In this document: piece after piece, positions 54,213-64,000 of the stretch
How the letters are laid out: every line of letters begins with the position of its first letter
How positions within the stretch are numbered: the first letter of the stretch is position 1
Assembly: GCA_015680685.1 (NCBI GenBank)
Contig: MNCI01003856.1
Coordinates: forward strand, 528,379-592,378
Length of the DNA stretch: 64,000 nt
Origin: Gnetum montanum
Taxonomy: Eukaryota; Streptophyta; Gnetopsida; Gnetales; Gnetaceae
Direction of reading: 5' to 3'
Notes under the pieces: generated by a model
Told to the model about the DNA's origin: nothing
Databases searched by the model: none
Seen by the model: only the letters and a program-made list of their open reading frames with translations
Position numbers and translations under genes: made by a program

Positions 54213-54931
54213 NNNNNNNNNNNNNNNNNNNNNNNNNNNNNNNNNNNNNNNNNNNNNNNNNNNNNNNNNNNNNNNNNNNNNNNNNNNNNNNNNNNNNNNN
54301 NNNNNNNNNNNNNNNNNNNNNNNNNNNNNNNNNNNNNNNNNNNNNNNNNNNNNNNNNNNNNNNNNNNNNNNNNNNNNNNNNNNNNNNNNNNNNNNNNNNN
54401 NNNNNNNNNNNNNNNNNNNNNNNNNNNNNNNNNNNNNNNNNNNNNNNNNNNNNNNNNNNNNNNNNNNNNNNNNNNNNNNNNNNNNNNNNNNNNNNNNNNN
54501 NNNNNNNNNNNNNNNNNNNNNNNNNNNNNNNNNNNNNNNNNNNNNNNNNNNNNNNNNNNNNNNNNNNNNNNNNNNNNNNNNNNNNNNNNNNNNNNNNNNN
54601 NNNNNNNNNNNNNNNNNNNNNNNNNNNNNNNNNNNNNNNNNNNNNNNNNNNNNNNNNNNNNNNNNNNNNNNNNNNNNNNNNNNNNNNNNNNNNNNNNNNN
54701 NNNNNNNNNNNNNNNNNNNNNNNNNNNNNNNNNNNNNNNNNNNNNNNNNNNNNNNNNNNNNNNNNNNNNNNNNNNNNNNNNNNNNNNNNNNNNNNNNNNN
54801 NNNNNNNNNNNNNNNNNNNNNNNNNNNNNNNNNNNNNNNNNNNNNNNNNNNNNNNNNNNNNNNNNNNNNNNNNNNNNNNNNNNNNNNNNNNNNNNNNNNN
54901 NNNNNNNNNNNNNNNNNNNNNNNNNNNNNNN
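54213..54931. other. Assembly gap (719 N)
   Basis: Run of N inside the spacer of element H. Translations across it are meaningless. Its true length is unknown. Confidence 0.99.
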
Positions 54932-55196
54932 AGATGTCCTTAGTTTATATTGTTTAATTTCAAAGAAATATTAAAAATTTGGTACATTCTCTAAGTGCCC
55001 TAACTTCAATAAAAATATATATGCATGACCCCCCTATGCTAATCAACATTAATTGCAACTGTTCATGCAGGGGAAGTTTTTCAAATTTCTCTCTATGACT
55101 TGCGATTGTGCGTCCCTTGCTTTCATATCCATAACTCGCTTGCTGGTACTCCGATTTTCATTTCGTTTCAACCTACTTAAACCTGGAGTGTTCAGC

Positions 55197-55215
55197 TTAG
55201 TCATGGGGGAGGGGC
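55197..55215 (+). other. Internal polypurine-like motif, element H
   Basis: CTTAGTCATGGGGGAGGGG, the counterpart of 23957-23980 in F, about 280 bases upstream of ORF3. Confidence 0.55.
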
Positions 55216-55496
55216 ACATGCCGAATAGTGCATAAATTTTTTTGAAATTTATCATCACCCAAGGACATTAGTTAGGGTAATTAACTTAACACTTAGGATA
55301 ATTGTGCCAAAAATTATATAACCCTTAAGTACATAGGGAGATTAACAATGAAACCCACCTAAGTCATAGGACTCATCATTATAATTTTTGGGCACGATCA
55401 CACATTATAATATACGATCTTTAATTAAGGCAAGTAGGAAGGTATAACTTGATTTCCAAAACAACCTTACTAACGCTTGGTCCCATGTGATTGCAG

Positions 55497-56092
55497 ATGG
55501 CCCCGAAACTCGGACAATAGGAAGGTCCTACTCAAGGTGTGACCGAACGATCTCAGAGAGGTGAAAGACAAGATCCTACCAGACAACATGCAGAACAAGA
55601 GGAACAATCATTCAACGTTCATCAAGAAGATCCTCCTACCGTATGGCCTGGGTAGGTAGAAGCAGGAGATACCCTCTCTGAAGCGGTGCCTGGTACTTAG
55701 CGGAAATGTACCAATTTTGGCACAATAAAGAAGAAGGCACCACAGTTAACAATTGTGGTGTGACTATTGATTTCTCTATTCAAGCCATTTTGGAAGTGTT
55801 AAACCTTCCGAATACAGGGCCAAAGGTTGCTTAGAACCAGCTAGAAACTTTCAGAACCGAGCAACTTAATAAACTATTAACAGAGAAGAAAAGGGTGGCA
55901 GAAGAAAAAGAGAAGGTTGACTGGGCTACCACTATGGCACAAGTGCAAACTTACACACATGCCAAGGCACTCAAGGCCTTACAAGAGGAGAAACTCCAGG
56001 CCATAGTTCAACGCCATCAAATTCTAAGACTTGGAGCTCAAGAAAAGGGAAAGACACCTATGGAGGAGTCACCACCACCAGGAGCTACATGA
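55497..56092 (+). pseudogene. Short ORF3 of element H
   Basis: ATG at 55497 opens MAPKLGQ, like F (MAPKPRH), and follows GTGATTGCAG. In three shifting frames it gives a charged N-terminus (RQHAEQEEQSFNVHQEDPP), FWHNKEEGTTVNNCGVTIDF then SIQAILEVLNLPNTGPK (cf. F KDIYVSYSSDVIAQALGFPE), and an open Lys/Glu/Gln helix from 55895 (MAEEKEKVDWATTMAQ) ending PPPGAT. It keeps the N-terminal module and a coiled coil but is about one fifth of F ORF3, lacking the LNPTMRPS and HIGEATWTM blocks. Two early stops (TAG, from CAG or TGG). Confidence 0.72.
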
Positions 56093-56250
56093 GTTCCAAA
56101 TTTTTGTAAATATTTTGTGTGTTGTGTTTTTGTTTTGTTTTCTTCCCACACTGTGACATGAATCCATTCTAATCAGTTAATAATCTCATACCTATCCACT
56201 ATGTAATCAATGGAGCTTGTTCTCTCTGTAACTCGAGGACGAGTTTTCAT

Positions 56251-56265
56251 TCAGTTGTGGGGGTA
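56251..56265 (+). other. 3' polypurine tract of element H
   Basis: TCAGTTGTGGGGGTA, identical to F's tract, directly before the LTR. Confidence 0.9.
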
Positions 56266-57215
56266 TGATGAGACATGAAATTTCTCATATTGCTGGCAGT
56301 CACGATAAGGCACCCACGATAACACACCCACATTATCTCATGAGTCGCGATATCTTATGGGCTGCGATATCACGTACGTGATATCTCATCTGCCCGCGAT
56401 ATCGCGTACACGATATCGTAGCCTGCCACAATATCTATAAATAAGAGGTGGCTCTCCCTCATTTGACATCCCAGTTTTAGAGTAGCAAAGCTCTGGCAGT
56501 TTGATCCCTCCAGAGTTAGATTTTTTTCTCGTGTTTGCCCGTAGTGTGGTGAATGTAATTGTACGGTGTCTTTATTCGAGTGTACCGTACTTGGACACGC
56601 ACATGACTAACAATAAAGATTGAGATTACTTCATCCTTGCAGCATTCACTTTGTTATTTATTTAATGTTATTTACTGTTTTCTCTCTCTCACCCTTAAAC
56701 TCCTAGAACATGGAACGAGTACGACTTGATTACGAGCATTTAAGTGTGATTGCTTGGTAGCCCAGTGGTGTAGCTAGGAACTATGCTTGGTAACCCAGTG
56801 GCGTATCTGGGGTCTACGCTTGGTAATCCCAGTGGCATACCTAGGATCTACGCTTGGTAGTACTAGTGGTAGTCGTGCACGAAGTCCAAGATGTGTACGG
56901 TTGATCAACGAATCAGTTGCTTGTTGCACTTAGGCTAGATTAGATTTTCTTACCCTTTTCCTCCTAGCTTAGTTTAGTTAAATATTATTTTCCACTGCCT
57001 TCAGGAGTAGCATAGATTAGGAACACATCATACACCTCATCGGGACTAAACCATACATGACAAATGCAATACTAGTCCAGGTGGGAAGACAACGAACTAC
57101 GACCTAAGGCTAACTATCTAGGTGCCACAACTAGTCCATCTGTGGAGTTTGACCGGATTGCACGTGTGACGCTCGTTTCGTATGGTTGAGTGTAGGGGTA
57201 CCTCGCCATTCATCA
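56266..57215 (+). repeat. 3' LTR of element H
   Basis: 950 bases, TGATGAGACATG ... CCATTCATCA, followed by TSD CACAT. Same GATATC palindromes (56347-56425; one unit fewer than the 5' copy), TATA ATCTATAAATAAG near 56433, and U5 array of four units (56752-56878). Differences from the 5' LTR are mostly transitions. Confidence 0.95.
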
Positions 57216-57220
57216 CACAT

Positions 57221-57776
57221 GGTGTAGAAAAAAGAAGAAAAAATATTTGAGCAAGAGGTTTAACAAGAAAGTTATAGAAATGATTGTTTAATGGAAACAC
57301 CAACATGTTGCTAAAAAAATGGTGGAATGTTGGATGCAAGTGTTGTATCAATTAAGAAAAGTGTGCCAATGGATTGTAAAGTACAAAGTAGAAGCATGAT
57401 TGTTGTTGTAGAAAGAAAAAAGATGAAGTATCCCAAAAATAAGAAAATAAAAGATTTAATAAATAAAAAAATGTAAGAAATCAATTGCAATTGATGATGA
57501 ATATAGTATGATATTAAACATCTTACAAGGAAGGAACATGTAAGCTGTAAATGATACAATGTTTCAAAACTTTATTCATTTTTTTGTAAGATAGAGTATA
57601 ATAATTTAAGATAATGTATTATTGGTATGAGTCATATATGAGTCCTAGTGGTACAATGTATAGTGATAGGTTGATTGATTATGTTGGTCAATTATTAGTT
57701 GCTATGTATTTTTTTATATCTTCAACGAGGAAGATTCCTTTAAGTAGAGAATGTGGACCTTTTGGTGCATCAAAAT
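57221..57776. other. Unassigned AT-rich sequence between H and G
   Basis: Continues the target DNA into which H inserted; no recognisable gene. The last five bases, AAAAT (57772-57776), are the presumed left TSD copy of element G, whose partner is outside the window. Confidence 0.45.
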
Positions 57777-58644
57777 TGATGAGCAGTGAGGTACCCCTAC
57801 ACCCAACCATATGAATACAAGCGTTTATGCACGATTTGGTCGAACTTCGAAGATTAAGTTCTTATGTGCATACGCAGAACAAGGATGAGTTATGTAGCTG
57901 TTGTCTTCCCAAGCTTACTTGTAAGGCACAATTGTATGGTTAAGTAAGCTTGAGGTGTATGATTTTTATGTTTTTCTTTTATATTTTCTATCTTGGTCTC
58001 CTAAGTGTGTGCAATGAAATATTTAATTAACTAATGGGTTTTTTAACTCTAATGTGAATCAAATCTTAACACTAGCATCTATTCCCACTCTTCGGACACA
58101 TCCTGAACCAGTGTAACACTATTGGGATTACCAAATGCTAGTCGTTACTGGGTTACCAAGTGTTCCACGTATGCTCAAAGTGGTCATGCTGAGTGTGCTA
58201 ATTCATTAATAATTTCTAATTAATAATTCTATGGAAATAACATTAATTAACTACTGAAAGCATCAAATAGCCGTAAACAACATTAAATGCAATAATTAAG
58301 CTATTATGAATGTTGCAAGGTTTATCACAAAGTTCGTCTTTATTTCTGGACACAAGGTGTGCTTAGGTACATAATGGTTGAATAAAGATCCATTCACTCT
58401 ATGAATCCTACTGTAGGCACTCAGAAATAATTCTAACTCTAGAATAGAAAAACTGCAAGAGTTCAGTTAAGGGATTGAAAAACTACTACTCCAAGACCAA
58501 GCGTCCTTGTCTCTTATTTATAGCCAATGAGATAGGCTTTGACATTGCATGTTCGATGCTGCTTGACCCATCCGATATCACGTGTCTAATATCGTGGGTC
58601 CGATATCATGGGTTTGATATCGGGTCTTCTTTGATAATTCATCA
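57777..58644 (-). repeat. 3' LTR of element G
   Basis: 868 bases, TGATGAGCAGTGAGG ... AATTCATCA on the plus strand. In sense the U3 has GATATC words (ACCCGATATC, ATGATATCGGACCC, GATATTAGACACGTGATATC; 58624-58570) and a TATA-like GGCTATAAATAAG near 58525; poly(A)-type signal inverted near 58340. The U3 words are like H, whereas gag is like A. Confidence 0.92.
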
Positions 58645-59031
58645 TACCCCCATGACTAAATGAAAACTTGTCCTCAAGTTCCCTACAAAACATTGGGAAG
58701 GTATGGGATTATTAACTGAATGAAGACTGATGGTAACATGGAATGACAAACTCAAAGTGCCTGGTGAACAAACTGGCAAATGTATTACAACATTGGTGTT
58801 CATAACCATTGTGGTGAACACTGTACATAGATGACATCCAGTCCCTCATTTGATATCTTGAAGAGAGAGAGAGAAAAGAAAATGAGGTGCATTGTTGCCA
58901 ATGTCAAGAATGTGCACACCGTTGTTCATCCATGGCCACATGACTCAGCTTGTTCCTTTTGTAAATTCTCTTGCTCTAGTCCATCCTAAGTGCTCCCTCC
59001 TATCCTAGTCCATTGTTCATGTGATTTCCAT
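58645..59031 (-). pseudogene. Polypurine tract and vestigial ORF3 of element G
   Basis: The tract in sense is TAGTCATGGGGGTA (58658-58645). The ORF3 start is the ATG at 59031, directly after TGTGTGTGTAG. Only about 370 bases remain between it and the tract, with stops and no recognisable ORF3 block. The last part (AATAATCCCATACCTTCCCA, CTCGTCCTC-like words) matches the non-coding 3' end shared with E. Confidence 0.55.
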
Positions 59032-60581
59032 CTACACACACAACACAATCACGAATTAGCAAGAATAGATAAGATAGAATGTAGTTGATACCTTGCCTCG
59101 ATATGAAACTCATTGGTTAGGTTGTGGGTATGGTAGATATAGGGTTAGAGGTTTGTAAGTGATAACTACCCAAGGTGTAGGGGTGAGATAAGTAATGGAA
59201 TGGAAAAATTTGCGATAGGCGCCCACGACTAAGAGCGAACCTTCGGTAGTAATGGGATGGAAAACAAAAAAGGAAGATAAGAGGAATAAAAATGGTGAAG
59301 CTAATAAAAATACATAGAAGGGAAGAGAAAAATAAAAACAGATGTCATGGATGTGGTGAAATGAGAAATAGTTAATTAAAAGAAATGTTTAAGGGAAAGA
59401 ACTTAACAATTGCTCCAAAAAGGAATGCCAATGGGTCCTCCCCAAAGCAGGCCTATGCCCTTTATGCCCTGACAAACCCACAAACCAAAGAGTCCATAGG
59501 CTCTAAGAATGACATATGGAGATAATAGATAAGAATTCACCACAAGAATTTACCAAAGAATAACAATGCATTGACCAAGATATAGACTAATCATAAAATT
59601 GCCAATGAGGTAGAATATGGGAAGCAAAATGAAAAGAAAAAAGAGAATGGAATGTAATCCTGAAATCAAGGTTTTGTAAAGTCCCTTGTGTATTATTTGG
59701 TTAAGGTGACTTAATAAAATTTAGGCCAAATCCAGATTAAAAGTAACCACATCCAGTGACCTTGCATCAACACACTTGACCAACCCATCATCCTAAAGCA
59801 ATAAGAATGCTTTCACAGAGCAACCATCATTTCAAAAAGAGAAGAATAGAGAAGAAGGAAGTGAGAAAGGGTCTTAGTTAGAGGAAACCTTTAGGCATGG
59901 GTAACATGTCTTTCCAGTGCCATAATAAGTGCTTGTAGCCAATGTTCCTTTATTGTGTCTAAGGGGTGTGCTTTGAATTCCCACCAATTTGTTTTTGTGG
60001 GAACCACACCATGCAAGGACTTATTTGATCATTCAACTTCCTGATATTAGTTAATAGCAGAATGGCAGAAAACCTATGGAAAACAACCAAGTATCCAAGA
60101 GAATAGCTAGCACAAATGCATCGAATCCCCTTGAAGTCAGACCATTTTCAATTCATTTGAATCTTTCCTTGGTTTGAAGAATACCAAGCCACAAATTCAT
60201 TAATAAGTTTGAGTAGAAAAAGGGACACTACATTTCCAAAATAAAGGGAGACCATGGAGTGGAATGGATGAATTGATGACATCGACTCATTACCTATTTT
60301 ATCAAAAGAAATCATATCTTAGCATCAACATTAAAAGTTAAAGGTAAAAACAAAACATTAGCAATCAACACCATTATAGTACAACCCACCATCATGAGAA
60401 CTTATTATGTGATGAGTGAGAATAAATCAAACAAAATATAACAAAGAAAGAAATAGTAAAAATGTTAACGATGGTGTAAAACAAAAACAAGTAAATATGA
60501 AAAATGTGTAAATCAAAAAAGACAAAAGAAATTGAGGGCTTAGAATAATTAACATTGGTGGCCATCTCCCCCACGACCAAG
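59032..60581 (-). other. Spacer of element G with a single hairpin
   Basis: In sense: internal polypurine-like CTTGGTCGTGGGGGAGAT (60580-60563), T-rich stretch, one hairpin at 60010-59965 (GGTGTG, G, TTCCCAC, loop, GTGGGAA, TTCAAAG, CACACC; all pairs Watson-Crick), then TTAGACACAATAAAGG and GGCTACAAGCACTTATTATGG shared with E. No U3-like GATATC array or TATA box is seen before the ORF3 start. Confidence 0.65.
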
Positions 60582-62290
60582 TTGGAAGGAGGAGATTTGA
60601 AATAATGAGTAGGGCTGTTCATCAACAGAGGTAGTGTTAGTACTAACTGTTTTGGGCTCACGGAAAGGTTTGGTTTGCTAGATGTTGACTAATAATTTCT
60701 TATCTAGGCTTGCAAGTTTATAGATCATCATGACCCCTGAAGGAAAAGTTTCCTGAATGATATAAGATCCTTTCCACAATGTTTGAAATTTAGTTCATTG
60801 TGGCACATGTGCAGGATTTCAATAAAGAACGCTATCTCCTGGTTGGTATTTGACTTTTGTAATTCTTGGGTTATGACATCATTTGTTGAAGGCCTTGTGC
60901 AATTTGTTGGATGACAGGGTAGCTAATCGATTTTCATCTAGCAAGTTAAGATTCATTAACCTTTCTCTTTATGCTAGACTGAGGTCAAGGTTAAGGTCAC
61001 ATGTTGTAGATAGTGTACGGAGCTCAGCTTGGATAAGAAGTGTTGGAATTTTATCGTACACTAACTTATCGGGAGAATAGCCTATAGGGAGTTTTCATGT
61101 GGAGCGGTAGGCTTAAAGAGCATCATTTAGTTTGGTGCTCCAGTCTCACCTATATTTGCTAATGGTCCATGTCAATTTTTTTGTGATTTCCCTATTGGTA
61201 ACTTTAGCTTGATCATTCGCTTGAGGATGATCAAGCCAAAGTCACCAATAGGAAAATCACAAAATGTCAGTTTATGCTCAACTCCTAGGCATTGCACTAA
61301 TTTCTAAAAAGTCACACCTGTAAAATGTGTACCATTATTAGAAATAAGTGCACAAGGCATGCCAAACCTATTTATGATTTGTTGTTGAACAAATCATGTA
61401 GCAAAGATGATGTACCGTTGGTAACAGTGGCTGCTTTTTCCCATTTTGTAAAATAGTCAACAACAACAATAATGTATGCTTTTCAATTGGACATCAGTAT
61501 AACAGGCCCCATAAAATCAATACCCCATATGTCAAAGGGTTCTAAGGATTGAGTCCATTGTTGTGGATCCTCCATTCTAGAAGTCATTCCCCCATCGCGT
61601 TGGTAGCATTCACAAGATTGGACAAAATGATATGCGTCTCAAAATAATGTAGGCCAATAATATCCTGTGAGTAATATTTTAATGGCTGTTCATCTTCTAG
61701 TGTAATGATCCTTATGTGTTGTACAAACCAGGACTTCTACATGCAGTTTCACCCTATGTCACTATATGCGATGCATGGAACTTTCTTCTTCTCGATCATT
61801 CCAAACGCATTTTCTTTTGATATCTCTAGGGAAAGATCATGTATTCCTAGGCACTCATCAATTGTACTTAGCCATGGCTTTCCCATTATGATTGGGAAGT
61901 CCCACTTGCAGTGGTTAACTTGGATCACTAGGAAATTAGCTGTATACGACCACCCATAAACAATGGTGACAATGTCCTACAGTAGTTCCAATGGAACGAT
62001 GATGGACTGGTCGGACAACTCTAAACAAATGTTACTCTTCTTTAGCGGAGGTAGGTTCTAGGCTTTATACATTTCTTGGGAGATCAAATTAACACCAGAA
62101 CCTAAATCCAAAAGAGCTTTGCAAGGCTCATTTCCAGTGATTTGCAAATAAATAAGAGGACTTCCAAGATCAGAGAGTTTCCTAGGAAGATGGCTAGCTT
62201 TAATCGAATTAGTGATGGCGTGGGCTAACATGACAATGTACGTTGAGTGCTATTTTTGGTCAAAGGAAGCTCTGAAAATTCAAAGTATGA
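60582..62290 (-). pseudogene. Element G protease fused to integrase (RT and RNase H deleted)
   Basis: Sense order: KALLDLGSGVNLISQEMY (about 62130-62070; catalytic D followed by L-G), SLEISKENAFGMIEKKKVPC (about 61835-61770), NCM and KSWF; then, at about 61716-61725, directly the integrase zinc-finger region HKDHYTRR, TAIKILLTGYYWPTLF. Integrase continues with ISNNGTHF (second catalytic Asp is Asn), [37 protein letters not shown] and KFQTLWKGSY. The deletion corresponds to F 19003-21049. A 38-base inverted repeat (61179-61264) disrupts the integrase core. Many stops. Confidence 0.87.
61179..61264. repeat. 38-base near-perfect inverted repeat inside G integrase
   Basis: Left arm 61179-61216 (TTTTGTGATTTCCCTATTGG...) and right arm 61227-61264 (...CCAATAGGAAAATCACAAAA) are reverse complements with three mismatches, around a 10-base loop TCGCTTGAGG. 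In E the matching place reads on with normal integrase sequence (TGACCATTGGCTTGGGGGTG), so the right arm replaced it. Confidence 0.88.
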
Positions 62291-64000
62291 TGAGGCGTTT
62301 GGTTAATTAGCTGCTTGTGGTTGTAAGGACTTGGTTGAACTATTGGTTTTAAAGAAAGGTCTCTTCTTTAATTGGTTGTTTGAACCAACAGTAGGTTGAG
62401 GATTGATGGCCCTTGTAGCGTTACATTGCTGTGGCTGGGTAGGAAGCTCATCTTGCATAGTTGGAGCAGGTGGTAATGGAGCCAAGGGTGGAAGGGATGT
62501 AGATGGATGAGAAGGATAGTATGTATGTGAGGCATCACTCCTAGAAGAAGAAGTTCTATAGTACTTGGGGGTTTGGTAGTGAGGCTAAAGAGCGATGTGA
62601 CTAGTAGAGTCACGTGGAGAGATTGGCTGCTTAATGTAATACTCGTATGGGTCAAGTTGACGGTAAGGATACTGTTGATGTGGTAGTGGCATTTCCCATG
62701 ATTGTGGGTGTTTCCACTATTGATACTGTTCATTTGGTTGTGATGGAGCTCCACTTGGATAATATGTTAAGGGTTGGTGGAACTGCCTTAGGTGATCTTG
62801 AGGATAAGGTAACCTTCTGGGTGTTTGTCATCTGTTTAACTATGGGTTTAGTGCATACACCCTAGACTCTTGTAGATGTGACACTAGTGGGCAGCATCCT
62901 TTAGGATGGTCATATTGGCATATCTCACATCCGCCATCATTGTTTGTGTCTAAATCTACAACCTCTTCAATGACAGCAACCTTGCCCTTACCCTTGTTAC
63001 ATGCATACTCAGCTTCTTTCTTTTTCCTTCTCTCTTGGTCACTACTTTGTTCTCTAGACTCCTCTACTATTTTTAGGACAGTTTAAAATTTGTTGTCTAG
63101 AGAGTTTCACATTTGATCCACCTTTGTCGATACCTTTGATGCAAGTTTTTAAATGGGCAAAGTCTTTCTATTCACCATCTCTTCAAGTGGTGACTCTTCT
63201 TCATCTTCACAAAATATAATTTCCTTCCTTTGGAGGGAAGGATCTCTGTTGTACTCCTTCGCACTTTCTCTTTTCCTCAACTTGCCTTCCTCCTTGGCAA
63301 CTTGCTCTAACAATCTTTGTATTTGATGGGCTTTGAGCTTAGATAGCCTTCCTTGGGCATAAGTCCCAAGGGTTTTTTGCATTTCGTACCTAAGCCCATC
63401 TACGAGATGGCGTAGTTGTTCCTTTTGCGAGTAACCATGGCTAGGGCAACGATGTAATTATGAATAATATCGGCCCATGGTAGCATCCAAGGGTTTTTGT
63501 CCTCCTTGTTTCCATCCTTGGATTTGCTTACGCAGGTTGGACACTTGGGAGTACATTTGATACTTGTCATTGAATAGCTCCAACATGGTACTCCATCAAC
63601 TAATGGTATTTGGTTCTAAGGATCGATACCAACTTTCTACTTCCTTGATCAGTGTCTGTGGAAAAAAATTTAGCTTTTGCCATTTGTTTTCTATATTCTA
63701 CAAGGCACATGCATCCTAGAATGCTTGTAAATGGTTTTCAAGATTAACATTGTATCCCCCTTTAAATTATGGGATGTTATTCATGTCTAGTCTTTTGATC
63801 CTACTGCCTTTCTGGTGCCTTGTTAGGATCCTAATAGCCTTTGTTATATTTAACATACTTTGGGTGGTGAGTAGGGGTTCATCATGATCATGCTGCCTAT
63901 GGCGTTTATGATGCCTATGCTATTCCCTACTTTCCCTTATTTCGCGATGTGTCTCTCTGGAATGCCCTCGCCCCCTTTCTCTACTATTTTGTAGGTGATT
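62291..64000 (-). pseudogene. gag of element G, 5' part beyond window
   Basis: Pro/Gln-rich tail (APLPPAPTMQDELPTQPQQC, 62485 on), zinc knuckle CEICQYDHPKGCC at about 62933-62895, Lys/Glu helix with REQSSDQER and KGKVAVIEEV, block QKTLGTYAQGRLSKLKAHQI and QLLEQVAKEEGKLRKRESAK (63382-63240), and core with YQTYSQV-like and DMNNIP-like text up to about 63800. Closely matches A gag at 1-1650. The N-terminal part is outside the window. Stops and frameshifts are fewer than in J but still frequent. Confidence 0.85.

Larger units (their letters stand above)
53960..55496 (+). other. Spacer of element H with assembly gap
   Basis: T-rich start (53975-54075) like the other spacers. A TATA-like CTCTATAAATAA (54201-54212) stops exactly at the N run. 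After the gap comes AT-rich sequence, CTTAGTCATGGGGGAGGGG (55197-55215), and GTGATTGCAG directly before the ORF3 ATG. No hairpin or GATATC array is visible; either could lie in the gap. No pol motif on either side of the gap. Confidence 0.65.
50867..57215 (+). mobile_element. Non-autonomous LTR element H (gag and ORF3, no pol)
   Basis: 6,349 bases including 719 N, flanked by CACAT at 50862-50866 and 57216-57220. 5' LTR, perfect Asp-tRNA PBS, gag, T-rich spacer, polypurine-like motif, short ORF3, polypurine tract and 3' LTR are all present. In E and F about 4 kb of protease-to-integrase lies between gag and spacer; in H the gag tail runs straight into T-rich spacer within 50 bases of its stop (53959). 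The N gap lies after that point, so it is unlikely to hide pol unless its length is badly underestimated. Its LTR U3 uses GATATC palindromes. Confidence 0.88.
57777..64000 (-). mobile_element. Element G, internally deleted and cut by window end
   Basis: Minus-strand element closest to A. From the left: 3' LTR, polypurine tract, a very short ORF3 remnant, spacer with one hairpin, internal polypurine motif, integrase, protease, gag. Compared with F, about 2 kb covering the RT and RNase H is missing between protease and integrase, and ORF3 is reduced to about 0.4 kb. The 5' LTR is beyond the window. Confidence 0.88.

Noticed and set aside
54151-54957. Apparent 268-codon ORF on the plus strand
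   Set aside because: Almost all of it is N; the reading frame is created by the gap.
1-64000. tRNA, rRNA or other host RNA genes
   Set aside because: The only tRNA-related sequences I can recognise are the 18-base primer-binding sites of LTR elements.

Overview
This window is repeat-rich nuclear DNA of a land plant, and I find no host gene in it. Almost everything recognisable is a transposable element. The dominant type is a family of Ty3/gypsy LTR retrotransposons. It resembles the Athila/Tat branch: Asp-tRNA primer-binding sites, Athila-like protease and reverse transcriptase motifs, and a third ORF between pol and the 3' LTR. Most copies are old, with many stops and frameshifts and widespread C-to-T/G-to-A change. 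A large, slowly purged genome of the gymnosperm kind would fit, but the sequence alone does not prove a taxon.

Layout. 1-2960: left-truncated element A (-), gag plus part of its 5' LTR. 3100-7240: an old LINE (-) with ORF1, endonuclease and RT remnants, broken by solo LTR S1 (4957-5855, TSD ATCAC) and LTR fragment S2. 8507-35283: element E (-), complete, TSD GTAGG, split inside its integrase by complete element F (+, 14938-28320, TSD GGACC). 35289-36056: unclassified ORF remnant. 36300-38065: a second LINE (+), interrupted by solo LTR S3. 38066-46400: very decayed element J (+), whose gag holds two solo LTRs, S4 (TSD GGTAG) and S5 (TSD ACATG). 46500-48010: a degenerate short-motif repeat. 49590-50450: Ty1/copia RT-RNase H remnant (-). 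50867-57215: element H (+, TSD CACAT), which has LTRs, gag and a short ORF3 but no visible pol and contains a 719-base N gap. 57777-64000: element G (-), cut by the window end, with its RT/RNase H and most of ORF3 deleted.

How the elements are built. In sense order E and F have: LTR, Asp-tRNA PBS, gag, protease-RT-RNase H-integrase, a polypurine-tract-like motif at the pol end, a non-coding spacer of about 2 kb, ORF3, the 3' polypurine tract, LTR. The spacer is the most interesting part. It carries (i) a two-stem hairpin, in two copies in E and F and one in G, whose stems differ by compensatory changes while its internal loop is constant, and (ii) in E and F, a copy of the same family-specific palindromic U3 array plus TATA box found in the LTR, placed upstream of ORF3. 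ORF3 starts directly after an AG in E, G and H. Together these suggest that ORF3 had its own expression route and that the RNA carried a structured export or packaging signal. That is inference from sequence comparison within this window.

Coordinates of LTR ends and TSDs were read base by base. Domain limits inside decayed coding regions are approximate.
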